Of a stretch of 64,000 nucleotides of DNA, positions 17,150-26,304 are shown piece after piece. The stretch is from NCBI RefSeq assembly GCF_023168165.1, contig NZ_BQYJ01000002.1, positions 868,001 to 932,000 on the forward strand. Direction: 5' to 3'. Below the pieces are notes generated by a model. It did not search any database. It saw only the letters and a list, made by a program, of their open reading frames with translations, and was not told the origin of the DNA. Positions within the stretch are counted from its first letter, which is position 1. Every line of letters starts with the position of its first letter. The translations under genes were made by a program, and so were the position numbers. The DNA is from Niallia sp. NCCP-28. Lineage in GTDB: Bacteria > Bacillota > Bacilli > Bacillales > Cytobacillaceae.

Positions 17150-18619
17150 ATGCAATTAAAAAAGTTAATCGAAAGTCTTCAGCCATATACAGTATATGAT
17201 GGAGAAGATATCGAGATAGTATCGATTGAAAATGATAATCGTAAAGTAACAAAGGGAAGTCTGTTTATTTGCATTAAAGGATTTACAGTAGATGGCCATC
17301 AGTTTGCTAAACAGGCATATGAGGCAGGTGCAGCGGCCATTCTGGCAGAAAAACCATTAGATTTTCCTATTCCTGTAATTGTAGTAAAAGATACAAAAAA
17401 AGCGAGCAGTATTTTAGCAGATGCTTTTTACGAACATCCTACAAAAAAGTTGCAGCTAATCGGCATTACAGGCACAAATGGAAAAACAACAACCAGTCAT
17501 TTAATAGAAGCGATATTAAAAGAAGCAAATCAAAAGACTGGCATTATTGGTACGATGTATACAAAAATAAACGATGAAATCCAAGAAACAAAAAATACAA
17601 CGCCTGAACCAGTTACATTGCAAAAGATTTTTTATGAAATGGTTGAAAAAGAGGTCGAAACGGCTGTAATGGAAGTGTCTTCTCATGCTTTAGTGGAAGG
17701 CAGGGTGCATGGGTGCGATTATGATGTGGCAGTTTTTACTAATCTTTCTCAAGACCATTTAGATTTCCATGGCACCATGGAAGAATACAAACGAGCAAAA
17801 GGGTTGTTGTTTACAAGGCTTGGAAACACTTTTTCCCAAGAAAAACCGAAGTATGCTATTCTTAACAGTGATGATCCAGTAAGCTGCGAGTATGAACAGC
17901 AAACAGCTGCTCTTGTTTTAACATATGGAATTGATAATGAAGAAGCAGATATTAGAGCAAAAAATATTCAAATTCACGCTTTAGGAACCACTTTTGAATT
18001 GGAGACACCATTTGGGGAATTTCCTGTTTCAATTAAAATGATTGGCAAATTTAATGTGTACAATGTTCTTGCAAGCATTGCAGCAGGAATAGCTATTCGC
18101 ATACCAGTAAGTATCATCATAAAGGCTATCGAAAAAGTAGAAGGGGTAGCTGGAAGATTCGAAGCAGTCTATAACGGGCAAAATTTTGCTGTTATTGTTG
18201 ATTATTCTCATACACCAGATAGCCTCGAGAATGCGTTAAAGACAGTAAAAGAGTTTGCCAAAAATGATATTTACGTAATAGTGGGCTGCGGGGGAGACCG
18301 AGATAAAACGAAACGGCCGCTGATGGCAAAAATCGCTTGTGAACATGCTACACATGCTATCTTTACGAGCGATAATCCAAGAAGCGAGGATCCAGCGCAA
18401 ATTTTGAAGGATATGGAAGAAGGAGTGCGTGGCGAAAAGTATATATTAATAGAAGATCGCAAAGAAGCGATTTTTTATGCGGTGGAGCAAGCAAAAGAAG
18501 GGGACGTTATTTTAATTGCTGGGAAAGGCCATGAAACATACCAGCTGATTGGTTCAAAGGTGCTTGATTTTGATGATAGACTAGTAGCAAAAGAAGCCAT
18601 TGAGGAGCAAAAAAAATGA
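17150..18619 (+). CDS. murE: UDP-MurNAc-tripeptide synthetase MurE (meso-DAP adding)
   Basis: A 489-residue cytoplasmic ligase that adds meso-diaminopimelate to UDP-MurNAc-L-Ala-D-Glu. The three Mur-ligase domains are present: an N-terminal UDP-binding domain ([25 protein letters not shown]), the ATP loop GTNGKTT (about 108-114), and the C-terminal domain with DNPR (408-411), the signature for meso-DAP rather than lysine. The frame is open upstream to 17021, but only the ATG at 17150 has a ribosome site (GAGGA) and matches the family N-terminus. It overlaps the next gene by four bases (ATGA). Confidence 0.95.
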   Translation: MQLKKLIESLQPYTVYDGEDIEIVSIENDNRKVTKGSLFICIKGFTVDGHQFAKQAYEAGAAAILAEKPLDFPIPVIVVKDTKKASSILADAFYEHPTKKLQLIGITGTNGKTTTSHLIEAILKEANQKTGIIGTMYTKINDEIQETKNTTPEPVTLQKIFYEMVEKEVETAVMEVSSHALVEGRVHGCDYDVAVFTNLSQDHLDFHGTMEEYKRAKGLLFTRLGNTFSQEKPKYAILNSDDPVSCEYEQQTAALVLTYGIDNEEADIRAKNIQIHALGTTFELETPFGEFPVSIKMIGKFNVYNVLASIAAGIAIRIPVSIIIKAIEKVEGVAGRFEAVYNGQNFAVIVDYSHTPDSLENALKTVKEFAKNDIYVIVGCGGDRDKTKRPLMAKIACEHATHAIFTSDNPRSEDPAQILKDMEEGVRGEKYILIEDRKEAIFYAVEQAKEGDVILIAGKGHETYQLIGSKVLDFDDRLVAKEAIEEQKK

Positions 18620-19056
18620 CATTGTCTTATAAGCTTATAAATGAAGCAATTCCAGATGCAAAAGGATTTAAAGAGGAAACGATGATGTTTTATACAGTTT
18701 CTTTTTATGCTGATGTTGTGCAGCCAAAAGGGCTTTTTGCGCCTTTTTATGAAAACTCATCAGGCTTATTGCAAGAGGCTATTGCCAATGGAGCAATTGG
18801 CGCCATTTGGGAAGAGGGAAAAGAGATACCATCCTATACACCAAATCATTTCCCTATATTCTATACTAAAGATATAAAGAAAGGCTTAATTAAAATGATT
18901 GAATTAATGGAAGAAAACGTACAAACACAAAGTAGTGTACATACAAAATTTATTTACAAAAAAGAAACAAGTCTGAATACAACACTTGAAACATATGATG
19001 TATCGGTAATGGCTAAATGGCTGAAAAATGAATCAGAACAGAAAGGAGGGGAATAA
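18616..19056 (+). CDS. Orphan Mur-ligase N-terminal-domain protein (MurF-like, no ATPase domain)
   Basis: A 146-residue protein. Residues about 25-95 ([15 protein letters not shown], then [21 protein letters not shown], then [18 protein letters not shown]) resemble the N-terminal UDP-precursor-binding domain of MurF and MurE. The rest of a ligase is absent: there is no GTNGKTT loop and no C-terminal domain. The start overlaps the murE stop (ATGA) with GAGGAG upstream, and it ends just before mraY's ribosome site, so it is translated within the operon. It could be a degraded murF or a small protein with a binding or regulatory role. I do not know a function. Confidence 0.65.
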   Translation: MTLSYKLINEAIPDAKGFKEETMMFYTVSFYADVVQPKGLFAPFYENSSGLLQEAIANGAIGAIWEEGKEIPSYTPNHFPIFYTKDIKKGLIKMIELMEENVQTQSSVHTKFIYKKETSLNTTLETYDVSVMAKWLKNESEQKGGE

Positions 19057-19057
19057 A

Positions 19058-20032
19058 ATGTTGGAGCAAGTAATCTTTTTTACGATTATATTAGGTTTTT
19101 TGATAACAGTGCTATTGTCTCCAATTTTTATTCCTTTCTTGAGAAGATTAAAATTCGGACAAAGTATTAGAGAAGAAGGGCCAAAATCCCATCAAAAAAA
19201 ATCTGGAACACCAACAATGGGTGGGGTAATGATTCTTTTATCTGTTACCATCACAACATTAGTGATGACAGGGAAGTTTTCGGAGCCAACAAGCAAAACC
19301 TTTATTCTTTTATTTGTTTTATTAGGCTTTGGTTTATTGGGCTTTTTAGATGATTTTATTAAAGTAGTGATGAAGCGGAACCTAGGACTAACGTCTAAGC
19401 AAAAGCTCCTTGGGCAAATCATTATTTCCATTGTTGTATATTTTGTGCTAAAACAAACAGAATTTTCTACAGCCGTATCTATTCCATTTGTGGATAAATC
19501 TATTGATCTTGGCTTTTTTTATGTACTGTTTATCATCTTTTGGCTAGTTGGATTTTCCAATGCTGTTAATTTAACTGATGGGCTCGATGGATTAGTTTCT
19601 GGAACTGCCGCAATTAGTTTTGGCGCTTTTGCTGTACTTGCATGGAGCCAGTCCCAATATGAAATCAGTATTTTTGCTGTTTCTGTTGTCGGAGCTGTAT
19701 TAGGCTTTTTAGTGTTTAATGCACATCCTGCAAAGGTATTTATGGGAGACACCGGTTCTTTGGCATTAGGGGGAGCGATTGCTGCTATTGCTATTCTGAC
19801 AAAATTAGAAATCATCCTTATTCTAATCGGCGGTGTGTTTGTTATCGAAACGCTTTCCGTTATTTTACAAGTTATTTCCTTTAAATCGACTGGCAGAAGA
19901 ATTTTTAGAATGAGTCCTCTGCATCATCACTATGAACTGGTCGGCTGGTCTGAATGGCGAGTGGTTGTTACATTTTGGAGTGTTGGTCTATTATTTGCGG
20001 CTTTAGGAATCTATATCGAGGTGTGGTTATAA
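19058..20032 (+). CDS. mraY: Phospho-MurNAc-pentapeptide transferase MraY
   Basis: A 324-residue polytopic membrane enzyme that transfers phospho-MurNAc-pentapeptide to undecaprenyl phosphate, making lipid I. Catalytic landmarks are all present: [10 protein letters not shown] (Asp pair), [24 protein letters not shown] and the HHHYEL motif near the C-terminus. The length equals that of B. subtilis MraY. An ATG at 19028 is in frame but lies inside the previous gene; 19058 follows AAAGGAGGGG. Ten membrane segments are expected for the family. Confidence 0.97.
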   Translation: MLEQVIFFTIILGFLITVLLSPIFIPFLRRLKFGQSIREEGPKSHQKKSGTPTMGGVMILLSVTITTLVMTGKFSEPTSKTFILLFVLLGFGLLGFLDDFIKVVMKRNLGLTSKQKLLGQIIISIVVYFVLKQTEFSTAVSIPFVDKSIDLGFFYVLFIIFWLVGFSNAVNLTDGLDGLVSGTAAISFGAFAVLAWSQSQYEISIFAVSVVGAVLGFLVFNAHPAKVFMGDTGSLALGGAIAAIAILTKLEIILILIGGVFVIETLSVILQVISFKSTGRRIFRMSPLHHHYELVGWSEWRVVVTFWSVGLLFAALGIYIEVWL

Positions 20033-21385
20033 ATGAAACAAATTAATGATTATCATCATAAGAAAGTATTAGTGCTTGGTTTAGCAAAAAGTGGGGTTAG
20101 TGCTGCAAGCCTGCTTCATAAGTTAGGAGCTTTTGTAACGGTAAATGACAGTAAACCGCTAAATGAAAATCCGGAGGCGCAACAGCTGCTCGAACAGGGA
20201 ATTACCGTTATTTGCGGAAGCCATCCCATTGAGCTATTGGATGAAGGGTTTCAATTAATTGTGAAAAATCCAGGGATTCCTTATCATAATCCGATGATAC
20301 AAAGAGCAATGGAAAAGGAAATTCCGATTATAACAGAAGTGGAGCTTGCTTATCGTATTTCAGAAGCGCCGTTTTTGGCGATCACTGGTTCAAACGGAAA
20401 AACAACGACTACGACACTTCTGTTTAATATGTTAGAAAAAGATAATAAAAATCCTCTTATTGCAGGAAATATTGGCACAGTTGCATCAGATGTCGCACAA
20501 ATGGCAGAAAAAGATAATCAGATTGTTATTGAACTATCTTCTTTCCAATTGATGGGTATTGATCAATTTAAGCCGAAGATTGCAATCATCACTAATATTT
20601 ATGATGCCCATTTGGACTATCATGGAACTCGTGAAGAATATGCCAAAGCAAAAGGCTATATCACTAAAAACCAAGAGGAAGCAGATTATTTAATTGTTAA
20701 TATCGAACAAGAAGCAGTAATGGATATTGCGCGCCGCTCTAAAGCAACGATTATTCCTTTTTCAGCCCAACGCGAATTAAAGCTTGGGGCATATGTAAAA
20801 GATGGAAGCATTTATTTCCATGATGAAAAAATAATGGATGTAAAAGATATTGTGCTGCCAGGCGCTCATAATTTAGAAAATATATTATCCTCTGTAGCTG
20901 CAGCAAAATTGACTGGGGCAAAAAATGAAAGCATTATTGCTGTTCTAAATACGTTTGAAGGGGTAAAGCATCGCCTCCAATATATTGGGGAAATAAAAGG
21001 ACGCAGATTTTACAATGATTCAAAAGCAACCAATATATTGGCTACAAAAAATGCTTTAGCAGCCTTTGATGCGCCAACTATTTTGCTTGCAGGAGGACTT
21101 GATCGAGGCAATGAATTTGATGAACTATTGCCAGCTTTAAAAAACGTAAAAGCAATGATTACATTTGGCGAGACAGCTGAAAAGATGGAGCGTTTAGGAA
21201 AGATGGCTGGAATAAAAAACATTCAACGTGTCGATAATGTAGAAAAAGCTGTACCAGCAGCCTTTGACTTTTCTGAACAAGGGGATGTCATTCTTCTTTC
21301 ACCAGCATGCGCAAGCTGGGATCAATATAAAACTTTTGAGGTAAGAGGAGACATTTTTATAAATGCGGTGCATAAGCTTAAATAA
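20033..21385 (+). CDS. murD: UDP-MurNAc-L-Ala:D-Glu ligase MurD
   Basis: A 450-residue cytoplasmic ligase that adds D-glutamate to UDP-MurNAc-L-alanine. The N-terminal Rossmann-like domain begins VLVLGLAKSG. The ATP loop GSNGKTT is at residues 119-125, and the conserved FEGVKHRLQ and FYNDSKATN motifs lie in the central and C-terminal parts. The coding sequence starts on the base after the mraY stop codon, so translation is probably coupled. It is followed by a 180-base gap before spoVE. Confidence 0.96.
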   Translation: MKQINDYHHKKVLVLGLAKSGVSAASLLHKLGAFVTVNDSKPLNENPEAQQLLEQGITVICGSHPIELLDEGFQLIVKNPGIPYHNPMIQRAMEKEIPIITEVELAYRISEAPFLAITGSNGKTTTTTLLFNMLEKDNKNPLIAGNIGTVASDVAQMAEKDNQIVIELSSFQLMGIDQFKPKIAIITNIYDAHLDYHGTREEYAKAKGYITKNQEEADYLIVNIEQEAVMDIARRSKATIIPFSAQRELKLGAYVKDGSIYFHDEKIMDVKDIVLPGAHNLENILSSVAAAKLTGAKNESIIAVLNTFEGVKHRLQYIGEIKGRRFYNDSKATNILATKNALAAFDAPTILLAGGLDRGNEFDELLPALKNVKAMITFGETAEKMERLGKMAGIKNIQRVDNVEKAVPAAFDFSEQGDVILLSPACASWDQYKTFEVRGDIFINAVHKLK

Positions 21386-21567
21386 GGGCTTGTTTTGCTA
21401 CCTACATAAGATATGAATGATACACCACGATTTGATTTACTTGCATTTCTTTTATAAAGCAAAGCTGCAAAAGAATAGCAGTTTTTCTAGACAACTTGGC
21501 GCATTTATAAAAGAAGGGATTAAGTCTATTGCAAGCCCTAATACTTGCAGTTCGAGGTGTGGAAAAA

Positions 21568-22668
21568 GTGCCGACAAAAAAAACGACTCCAGATATAATT
21601 TTAATCATTATCACATTTACATTGCTTGCGATTGGGTTGATTATGGTGTACAGCGCTAGTGCTGTATGGGCAGATTATAAATTCGATGACTCCTTTTTCT
21701 TTGCGAAAAGGCAGATGCTTTTTGCAGGCGTTGGAATTGCGGCCATGTTTTTTATTATGAATGTCGATTATTGGACATGGCGCACGTATGCAAAAGTGAT
21801 GGTAATTGTCTGTTTTATTTTATTAGTGCTAGTATTGATTCCAGGAATCGGGAATGTGCGGAATGGATCAAGAAGCTGGATTGGAGTAGGTGCATTTTCC
21901 ATTCAGCCTTCAGAGTTTATGAAAATAGCGATGATTGCTTTTTTGGCTAAGTTTTTATCAGATAATCAAAAAAACATCACTTCTTTTAAAAGAGGGCTGC
22001 TTCCTGCCTTAGGTATTGTATTTTTAGCATTTGGCATGATTATGATGCAGCCTGATTTGGGAACAGGCACTGTTATGGTCGGGACAAGTGTTGTGATGAT
22101 TTTTATTGCAGGGGCAAGAATTCGCCATTTTGTCATATTAGGATTAATTGGACTGGCGGGGTTTGTTGGACTTGTGGCAAGTGCACCATACCGGATGAAA
22201 AGGATTACTTCCTTCCTTGATCCTTGGTCTGATCCACTAGGAAGCGGGTTTCAAATTATCCAGTCTCTTTATGCGATTGGCCCCGGGGGATTATTTGGTT
22301 TAGGGCTTGGTGAAAGCAGACAAAAATTCTTTTATTTGCCTGAACCACAAACGGATTTTATTTTTGCCATCCTTTCAGAAGAACTAGGTTTTATTGGTGG
22401 ATCATTAATTCTATTGCTTTTTGCCTTGCTATTATGGCGAGGAATCCGTATTTCACTTGGAGCACAAGACTTATTTGGCAGTTTTTTAGCGGTAGGAATT
22501 ATTGCAATGGTAGCTATTCAAGTAATGATTAATATAGGGGTAGTATCTGGTTTAATGCCAGTAACTGGAATTACTCTGCCCTTTTTAAGCTATGGAGGTT
22601 CTTCTTTAACTCTTATGCTTATCGCAATCGGAATATTGCTGAATGTCAGCAGATATTCCAGGTACTAA
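21568..22668 (+). CDS. spoVE: Stage V sporulation protein E (SEDS glycosyltransferase)
   Basis: A 366-residue SEDS-family membrane protein with about ten membrane segments. It polymerises lipid II glycan strands for the spore cortex with SpoVD. Family motifs include VYSASAVWADYKFDDSFFFAKRQ, GSRSWIG, QPSEFMK, QPDLGTGTVM and SEELGFIGG. The GTG at 21568, preceded by AGGTGTGG, gives the same length as B. subtilis SpoVE (366). An in-frame TTG at 21529 would add 13 residues. In B. subtilis murG follows directly; here a terminator and a long non-coding gap follow instead. Confidence 0.94.
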   Translation: MPTKKTTPDIILIIITFTLLAIGLIMVYSASAVWADYKFDDSFFFAKRQMLFAGVGIAAMFFIMNVDYWTWRTYAKVMVIVCFILLVLVLIPGIGNVRNGSRSWIGVGAFSIQPSEFMKIAMIAFLAKFLSDNQKNITSFKRGLLPALGIVFLAFGMIMMQPDLGTGTVMVGTSVVMIFIAGARIRHFVILGLIGLAGFVGLVASAPYRMKRITSFLDPWSDPLGSGFQIIQSLYAIGPGGLFGLGLGESRQKFFYLPEPQTDFIFAILSEELGFIGGSLILLLFALLLWRGIRISLGAQDLFGSFLAVGIIAMVAIQVMINIGVVSGLMPVTGITLPFLSYGGSSLTLMLIAIGILLNVSRYSRY

Positions 22669-22690
22669 GTTGACTATGTATATATGAAAG

Positions 22691-22725
22691 ATGTTTCTAT
22701 AGACGCTATAGAAACATTTTTTTTT
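22691..22725 (+). terminator. Terminator after spoVE
   Basis: ATGTTTCTATAG (22691-22702) and CTATAGAAACAT (22706-22717) form a perfect 12-base-pair stem with a three-base loop, followed by a long T-run. Confidence 0.95.
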
Positions 22726-23245
22726 GCCGTGGCGATTACAGAAAGATGAGAAATAAGACATTTTTGTAATAAAAGAATAAAAACTTTAACAGAAGAAAGC
22801 CGAAAGGGAAAACTATCTTGTTTTTTTTATGAAGAGAATCTAGAGAAATAAAGGGTTTAATAAGCAAGCAGGCAGCATATTCTTTTCTCTAAACATATTA
22901 CAAATAGTTATCAATTTGTTATTCGGGCAAAAAAAAGTTTCATTTATAGTACAATGGGGTAGGTTACTTAGTGGTCTTTGTAAATTTTCTTAAGGATATT
23001 CATTATCTGTAGGGAGAAAAAGCTTTGCTGATGGAAGTTTCCCTTTATCCAAATTATTTTTATGTTATAATAAAAAGCTGAAAAGTGCAGAGCAATTATT
23101 GATTATCCAATATACATAGCAGGTAGAAGAAGGAATTAGCAAAGAAAAAAAGAAACTAGTAGTGATAGCTTTTTTTAAAATTCTTTTTTTACAAGCAAAT
23201 GGGACAAGCACTTATCGAGTTTTTTATTTCTGAGGTGATTATTTT
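22726..23245 (+). other. Non-coding gap where murG and murB are expected; degenerate repeat copy (C)
   Basis: In B. subtilis murG and murB occupy this position. Here I find no open frame or remnant resembling either. GAAGAGAATCTAGAGAAATA (about 22831-22850) recalls the left part of the dispersed repeat, and GCTGATGGAAGTTTCCCTTTAT (about 23027-23048) its 3' end. TATAAT at 23066-23071 could be the -10 of a promoter for divIB. Confidence 0.55.
23066..23071 (+). promoter_or_regulatory. Possible -10 box for the divIB-ylxW transcript
   Basis: A perfect TATAAT lies 175 bases before divIB. The -35 at 17 bases would be CTTTAT, the terminal bases of the repeat copy, which is a poor match. A local promoter is likely here because the spoVE terminator lies upstream. 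Confidence 0.4.
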
Positions 23246-24013
23246 TTGGGAAAAAGCAAAGTGGTTTCCATAGAAGATAGAATTCCTAAATTAAAACAAC
23301 AGCGTCGAAAGAAAGCGAATCGTCGACTGATTTTTTTACTTCTTCTTTTTTTTCTTTTAATTATATGCATTATTTATTTTCAGTCTCCTCTTAGTCGTGT
23401 TAAAACAATTGAGGTGAAAGGAAATAGGTTGATTCAAGATGAAGAAATTGAAAGGCTAAGCGGTATAAAAAATGATGATAATATTTGGAAAGTTAACAAA
23501 AAAAATGTAGAAAAAAAGATTAATGCTTTTTCTGAAGTGAAGGATTCAGAGGTATCTATTTCTTTGCCAAACACCATTGTGATTCAGGTAAATGAACATA
23601 AAAGATTAGCTTATTTAGCTAAGGGAACATCTTATATTCCGATTGGCGAATCAGGAAAGATGCTCAAAGAAAGCAGTACAGAAGAAATGCCTTCAGATGC
23701 TCCTATTATCGTTGGATTTAAGGAAGGAAAAGTATTAAATAAAATGGTTGCAGAGCTAGGCAAGCTTCCAAAAGAAGTCTATAACACGATTTCTGAAATT
23801 CATTCCACTCCAAAAAAGGCAGACGCTTTTCATATTAATGCTTTTATGAATGATGGTTTTGAAGTCTCTGCTTCACTAGACACATTTTCTGAGAAAATGG
23901 AGCATTATCCATCGATTATAAGCCAATTGGATCCTAAGAAAAAAGGCATAATTGATTTAGAAGTAGGCTCTTATTTTAAAGCATATGAAGGGGAAGGAGA
24001 AAAGGAAAAGTGA
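23246..24013 (+). CDS. divIB: Cell division protein DivIB (FtsQ-type)
   Basis: A 255-residue bitopic divisome protein. A basic cytoplasmic tail of about 26 residues precedes one membrane segment (about 27-46) and an extracellular POTRA domain beginning VKTIEVKGNRLIQDEEIERLSGI. A beta domain follows, with IVIQVNEHKRLAYL. It stabilises FtsL and DivIC at the septum. The start is TTG at 23246, eight bases after GAGGTG; no better start is near. The stop overlaps the ylxW GTG start (GTGA). Confidence 0.92.
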   Translation: MGKSKVVSIEDRIPKLKQQRRKKANRRLIFLLLLFFLLIICIIYFQSPLSRVKTIEVKGNRLIQDEEIERLSGIKNDDNIWKVNKKNVEKKINAFSEVKDSEVSISLPNTIVIQVNEHKRLAYLAKGTSYIPIGESGKMLKESSTEEMPSDAPIIVGFKEGKVLNKMVAELGKLPKEVYNTISEIHSTPKKADAFHINAFMNDGFEVSASLDTFSEKMEHYPSIISQLDPKKKGIIDLEVGSYFKAYEGEGEKEK

Positions 24014-24711
24014 AGAAGAAAAGAAAGGGAAGTCATGTCATTTTTTCCTTTGTATTTCTTGTTTTAGGTTTTATTGTCTCTTTTGCCTATCAAATCGCTC
24101 GTGAAGATAAAGAAAGGCCAAAAATTAGTGACAGCCAGTTTGAACGAGATTTAGCATTGCGAAATGAATTAATTGCTCAAGAGGAGAAAAACGCTGAATT
24201 AGAACAACAATTAAAAAAATCGCAAACAAAATTGGTCAGTTATGAAAAGGAACTATCGAATGAAGCAAAAAATTTTTCTGTCCTTGCAAGTGAGGCAAGG
24301 GACTATCGGATGTATGTTGGAAAAGTGCCTGTAAAAGGGGAAGGCATTTCCGTCACGCTTGAAGATGGAGAATATATTCCGAATAAAGGAAATGTCAATA
24401 ATTACTTAGTTCATGAACATCATATTTTTCAAGTTGTTAATGAATTATATATCGCAGGAGCAGAGGCCATTAGCATTAATGGGCAAAGATTGTCCCATCA
24501 TTCTTATATTCTTTGCAATGGTCCTGTTATTGAAGTGAATGGATATCAGCATCCTGCGCCATTTGTCATTACAGCCATCGGTGACTACAGTGTGCTTGCC
24601 AATGCCCTTAATATAGCAGGCGGGATAAAAGATTTATTGGTAAATGAAAATGTGAAATTTACCCTTGAGAAAAAAACAGCGATTCAAATGGATGCATTAA
24701 TTGGCGGATAA
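24010..24711 (+). CDS. ylxW: DUF881 family protein YlxW
   Basis: A 233-residue secreted or membrane-anchored protein. One N-terminal membrane segment (about residues 8-26) is followed by a coiled coil (about 50-85) and the DUF881 domain (VPVKGEGISVTLEDG, VNELYIAGAEAISINGQRL, VITAIGDYSVLANAL). The function is unknown; the family is consistently found between divIB and ftsA in Bacillaceae. The start GTG at 24010 overlaps the divIB stop. Immediately after its stop codon lies an inverted copy of the dispersed repeat, separating it from its paralogue ylxX. Confidence 0.88.
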   Translation: MKKKRKGSHVIFSFVFLVLGFIVSFAYQIAREDKERPKISDSQFERDLALRNELIAQEEKNAELEQQLKKSQTKLVSYEKELSNEAKNFSVLASEARDYRMYVGKVPVKGEGISVTLEDGEYIPNKGNVNNYLVHEHHIFQVVNELYIAGAEAISINGQRLSHHSYILCNGPVIEVNGYQHPAPFVITAIGDYSVLANALNIAGGIKDLLVNENVKFTLEKKTAIQMDALIGG

Positions 24712-24806
24712 AACGAAACGAAACTTTAATCAGGTTTTTACAGGCAAGTTTTGCCTACCCAGATTTCTCGTCTTCTTTTATCTTCCCTAAGGTGGAGCTA
24801 AAAGTC
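24708..24806 (-). repeat. Dispersed intergenic repeat, copy F (inverted, internally deleted)
   Basis: Read on the minus strand this contains the blocks of copies A and D: GCTCCACCTTAGGGAAGAT at the left, then AACTTGCCTGTAAAAACCTG, joined directly to the 3' block CTGATTAAAGTTTCGTTTTA. The internal hairpin of copy A is missing, as expected if recombination occurred between the two CTGATT sequences that flank it. The element abuts or includes the ylxW stop codon. Confidence 0.7.
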
Positions 24807-25022
24807 CATTAATGTGCCAGAAATAGATCCCGCAATACAAGATAAGTGATATATCCTTTTTTGCATGTTAGGCGATGAAGCTGGATTGCATTCTACTGAA
24901 AAAGCTATGTTAACTAATGAACTCATTTTATGGAGCATTCATGAAGCTAGGAAGGAAAGGGAAATGAATGTTTTCGGGAGAGGCGTTAGTTTATAAATGG
25001 TTGCAAGAAAGTTGGGGAAAGT
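24712..25022 (+). other. Gap between ylxW and ylxX
   Basis: These two paralogues are usually adjacent, but here 311 bases separate them. The first about 95 bases are the inverted repeat copy. From about 24807 to 25010 I see no gene, terminator or clear promoter. Confidence 0.5.
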
Positions 25023-25748
25023 GTGAATAAGCAGCTTTTTACTATGACGTTCATCTCTTTAATTATTGGCTTTATGATTGCCGTTCAGTTTCAAACGATA
25101 AATGATGAGCCGAAAGTGCGTGATACAAGAGACAGCTTCCAACTTAGACAAGATTTATTAAAAGAAAAAGAAGCAGAATTAACCCTCCTAGAAGAGATTC
25201 GTTCGACAAATGACAAATTGGATCAGTATGCCAATGATGAACGGAGAACAAAAGAAAAGGTATTAGAAAAAACCATTATGGAATTAAAAGAAGAAATGGG
25301 ACTAACAAGCATTAAAGGAACGGGAATTATTCTGACTATTGATTCGATTGATAAAGAGCTATTATTAGGAGAGAAAACAGGCAAAGTAAATGCTGGGTTG
25401 ATAAGAAGGCTGATTAATGAGCTGAATATGTATGGAGCGCAAGAAATATCGATTAATGGAAACAGGCATGTTAATACAAGTGCAATTAGAGATATTAATA
25501 TGGAAACGAAAATCGATGGGAATGCATTAAGTACTCTTCCTTTAGAAGTGAAAGTGCTGGCAAAAGATGAACACGCTGCAGGTGAATTGTATAATCGAAT
25601 GAAGGTTTCTAATTCAGCAGATGATTTTTTTGCTTATAATCTCCTTATAACAGTAAAAAAATCAGCAGAAATTACAATTCCTTCTTATAAAAAACATATG
25701 ATTATTCGTTATATGGAGCCGGTTATGGATAAAGGAGGAGATTCCTAA
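25023..25748 (+). CDS. ylxX: DUF881 family protein YlxX
   Basis: A 241-residue paralogue of the upstream YlxW: an N-terminal membrane segment (about residues 6-22), a coiled coil (about 45-95), and a DUF881 domain (IKGTGIILTIDSIDK, INELNMYGAQEISINGNRHV). The role is unknown; context suggests a link to envelope or division. The start is GTG at 25023 with GGGGA about five bases before it. Its stop overlaps the sbp start (TAATG). Confidence 0.88.
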   Translation: MNKQLFTMTFISLIIGFMIAVQFQTINDEPKVRDTRDSFQLRQDLLKEKEAELTLLEEIRSTNDKLDQYANDERRTKEKVLEKTIMELKEEMGLTSIKGTGIILTIDSIDKELLLGEKTGKVNAGLIRRLINELNMYGAQEISINGNRHVNTSAIRDINMETKIDGNALSTLPLEVKVLAKDEHAAGELYNRMKVSNSADDFFAYNLLITVKKSAEITIPSYKKHMIIRYMEPVMDKGGDS

Positions 25749-26098
25749 TGTGGCTGCCTTTTTTTGGCTTAATTGTAGGAATTGTCCTTGGTTTGCTTTC
25801 GGATATTACAATTCCAAAGGAGTATGAAAATTATCTATCAATCGCAGTGCTTGCTGCACTTGATACTCTATTTGGAGGAATACGGGCACATTTGCAAAAT
25901 ATATATAATGAAAAAGTATTTGTTTCCGGTTTCTTTTTTAATATTTTATTGGCGGCAAGTTTAGCTTTTCTCGGTGTTCATCTTGGTGTAGACTTATATT
26001 TAGCTGCCATATTTGCATTTGGTGTACGCTTGTTTCAAAATATTGCAGTGATAAGAAGGCTTATTTTATCAAGGTGGGAAAAGAAACACGAAAAGTAG
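25748..26098 (+). CDS. sbp: Small basic protein Sbp (DUF1290)
   Basis: A 116-residue membrane protein with four hydrophobic segments and a basic C-terminus (RRLILSRWEKKHEK). It carries the DUF1290 signature (GIVLGLLSDITIP, AALDTLFGGIRAHLQ). It lies directly before ftsA in most Bacillaceae; its function is unknown. The start ATG shares a base with the ylxX stop codon and is preceded by AAAGGAGGAG. Confidence 0.9.
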   Translation: MWLPFFGLIVGIVLGLLSDITIPKEYENYLSIAVLAALDTLFGGIRAHLQNIYNEKVFVSGFFFNILLAASLAFLGVHLGVDLYLAAIFAFGVRLFQNIAVIRRLILSRWEKKHEK

Positions 26099-26117
26099 AA
26101 AAAAAATAATTGATAAA

Positions 26118-26147
26118 AAAGGGAATACATTAATTTTTGGCGAATAG
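26118..26147 (+). promoter_or_regulatory. Candidate SigH promoter for ftsA-ftsZ
   Basis: AAAGGGAAT (26118-26126) and GGCGAATAG (26139-26147), 12 bases apart, match the SigH pattern RnAGGAwWW / RnnGAATwW with one mismatch in the first box and one in the second. In B. subtilis ftsAZ has a SigH promoter that is induced at the onset of sporulation, so the position is as expected. Confidence 0.6.
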
Positions 26148-26304
26148 TTACTGTAAAATAAATTTACAACTGGTTTAGGAAGGACAACCTTATCTTTAGT
26201 GAAGCAAAAGGTGAAGGATTTCCCATAAAGTAAAACGAATTGTTCGTCCAAATAATATAATTTGTTGTTCACTTATATTTAAAAGCAAAAGGAGGTGCCC
26301 GAGA

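Noticed and set aside
22726-23245. Possible remnants of murG or murB
   Set aside because: Reading all frames by eye gives only short interrupted pieces with no MurG or MurB motifs.
24807-25010. Small gene between the repeat and ylxX
   Set aside because: No frame with a ribosome site and credible length.
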